Of a stretch of DNA of 64,000 bases, positions 63,976 to 64,000 are shown one piece after another. The DNA comes from Paramagnetospirillum magneticum AMB-1 (GTDB taxonomy: Bacteria; Pseudomonadota; Alphaproteobacteria; Rhodospirillales; Magnetospirillaceae), in the NCBI RefSeq assembly GCF_000009985.1, contig NC_007626.1, forward strand, positions 898,501 to 962,500, written 5' to 3'. The translations under genes and the position numbers were made by a program. The first letter of the stretch is position 1; each line of letters opens with the position of its first letter. The notes beneath the pieces are model-generated. The model did no database searches, was not told the origin of the DNA, and was given only the letters and a program-made list of their open reading frames with translations.

Positions 63976-64000
63976 CATTTCATAAGGCGAGACCAGATCC

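Overview
The window is GC-rich, densely coding chromosomal DNA from an alphaproteobacterium. The gene content (PHB synthesis with PhaR, sox/TsuA/TusA sulfur genes, several hemerythrins, TRAP transporters, FixJ-type regulators, HD-GYP and EAL-type signalling proteins) fits the Rhodospirillales, and Magnetospirillum is the closest match I can suggest. That assignment is inference. No magnetosome genes, rRNA operon, CRISPR array, insertion sequence or prophage is visible.

Layout. 1-5.4 kb: end of an M16 peptidase gene, then a polyhydroxybutyrate locus (phaR on the minus strand; a PhaE-like subunit, phaC, phaA and phaB on the plus strand). 5.6-12.6 kb: an HD-GYP response regulator, an OprC/NosA-like TonB-receptor barrel with no recognisable plug, a 7TMR-DISM histidine kinase with its OmpR-type regulator, and a TetR gene overlapping a YqeB-family gene. 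13.4-15.1 kb: hotdog thioesterase and enoyl-CoA hydratase diverging from a FadR-like operator, then a STAS protein. 15.1-19.7 kb: a sulfur block (NIT-domain chemoreceptor, soxZ, soxY, TsuA-like transporter, divergent TusA) with three inverted repeats between genes. 19.7-31.5 kb: ampD, EamA exporter, uup, bacteriohemerythrin, a Tat-exported beta-carbonic-anhydrase-like protein, two tandem kup genes, a CobB sirtuin, an aspartyl hydroxylase-like protein and a small tyrosine phosphatase. 31.8-43.6 kb: a hemerythrin fused to a large unknown domain, a Cys-rich micro-protein, CBS and ankyrin proteins, ettA, RNase R, a hexapeptide acetyltransferase, an S41 protease, a MaoC-like dehydratase and an SDR. 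43.8-50.8 kb: CBS protein, two divergent c-type cytochromes around an FNR-type box, YqgE, a CDF transporter, pdxH, a glycine-zipper lipoprotein, a DnaJ-like chaperone and a ChaN-like protein. 50.8-60.7 kb: a TAXI-TRAP operon facing a DctPQM-TRAP operon, followed by a sensor kinase and two FixJ-type regulators. 60.8-64 kb: an AT-rich gap, a DUF192 protein, tRNA-Pro, a degenerate GGDEF/EAL protein and an Anbu proteasome-like hydrolase.

Together the genes describe a micro-oxic, metabolically flexible bacterium that stores carbon as PHB, handles reduced sulfur, scavenges organic acids by TRAP transport and senses oxygen or redox state through hemerythrins, chemoreceptors and FNR-type control. The least explained items are the hemerythrin fusion, a dispersed intergenic hairpin repeat that supplies the end of one gene, the plugless TonB barrel, and the palindromes that punctuate the sulfur block.
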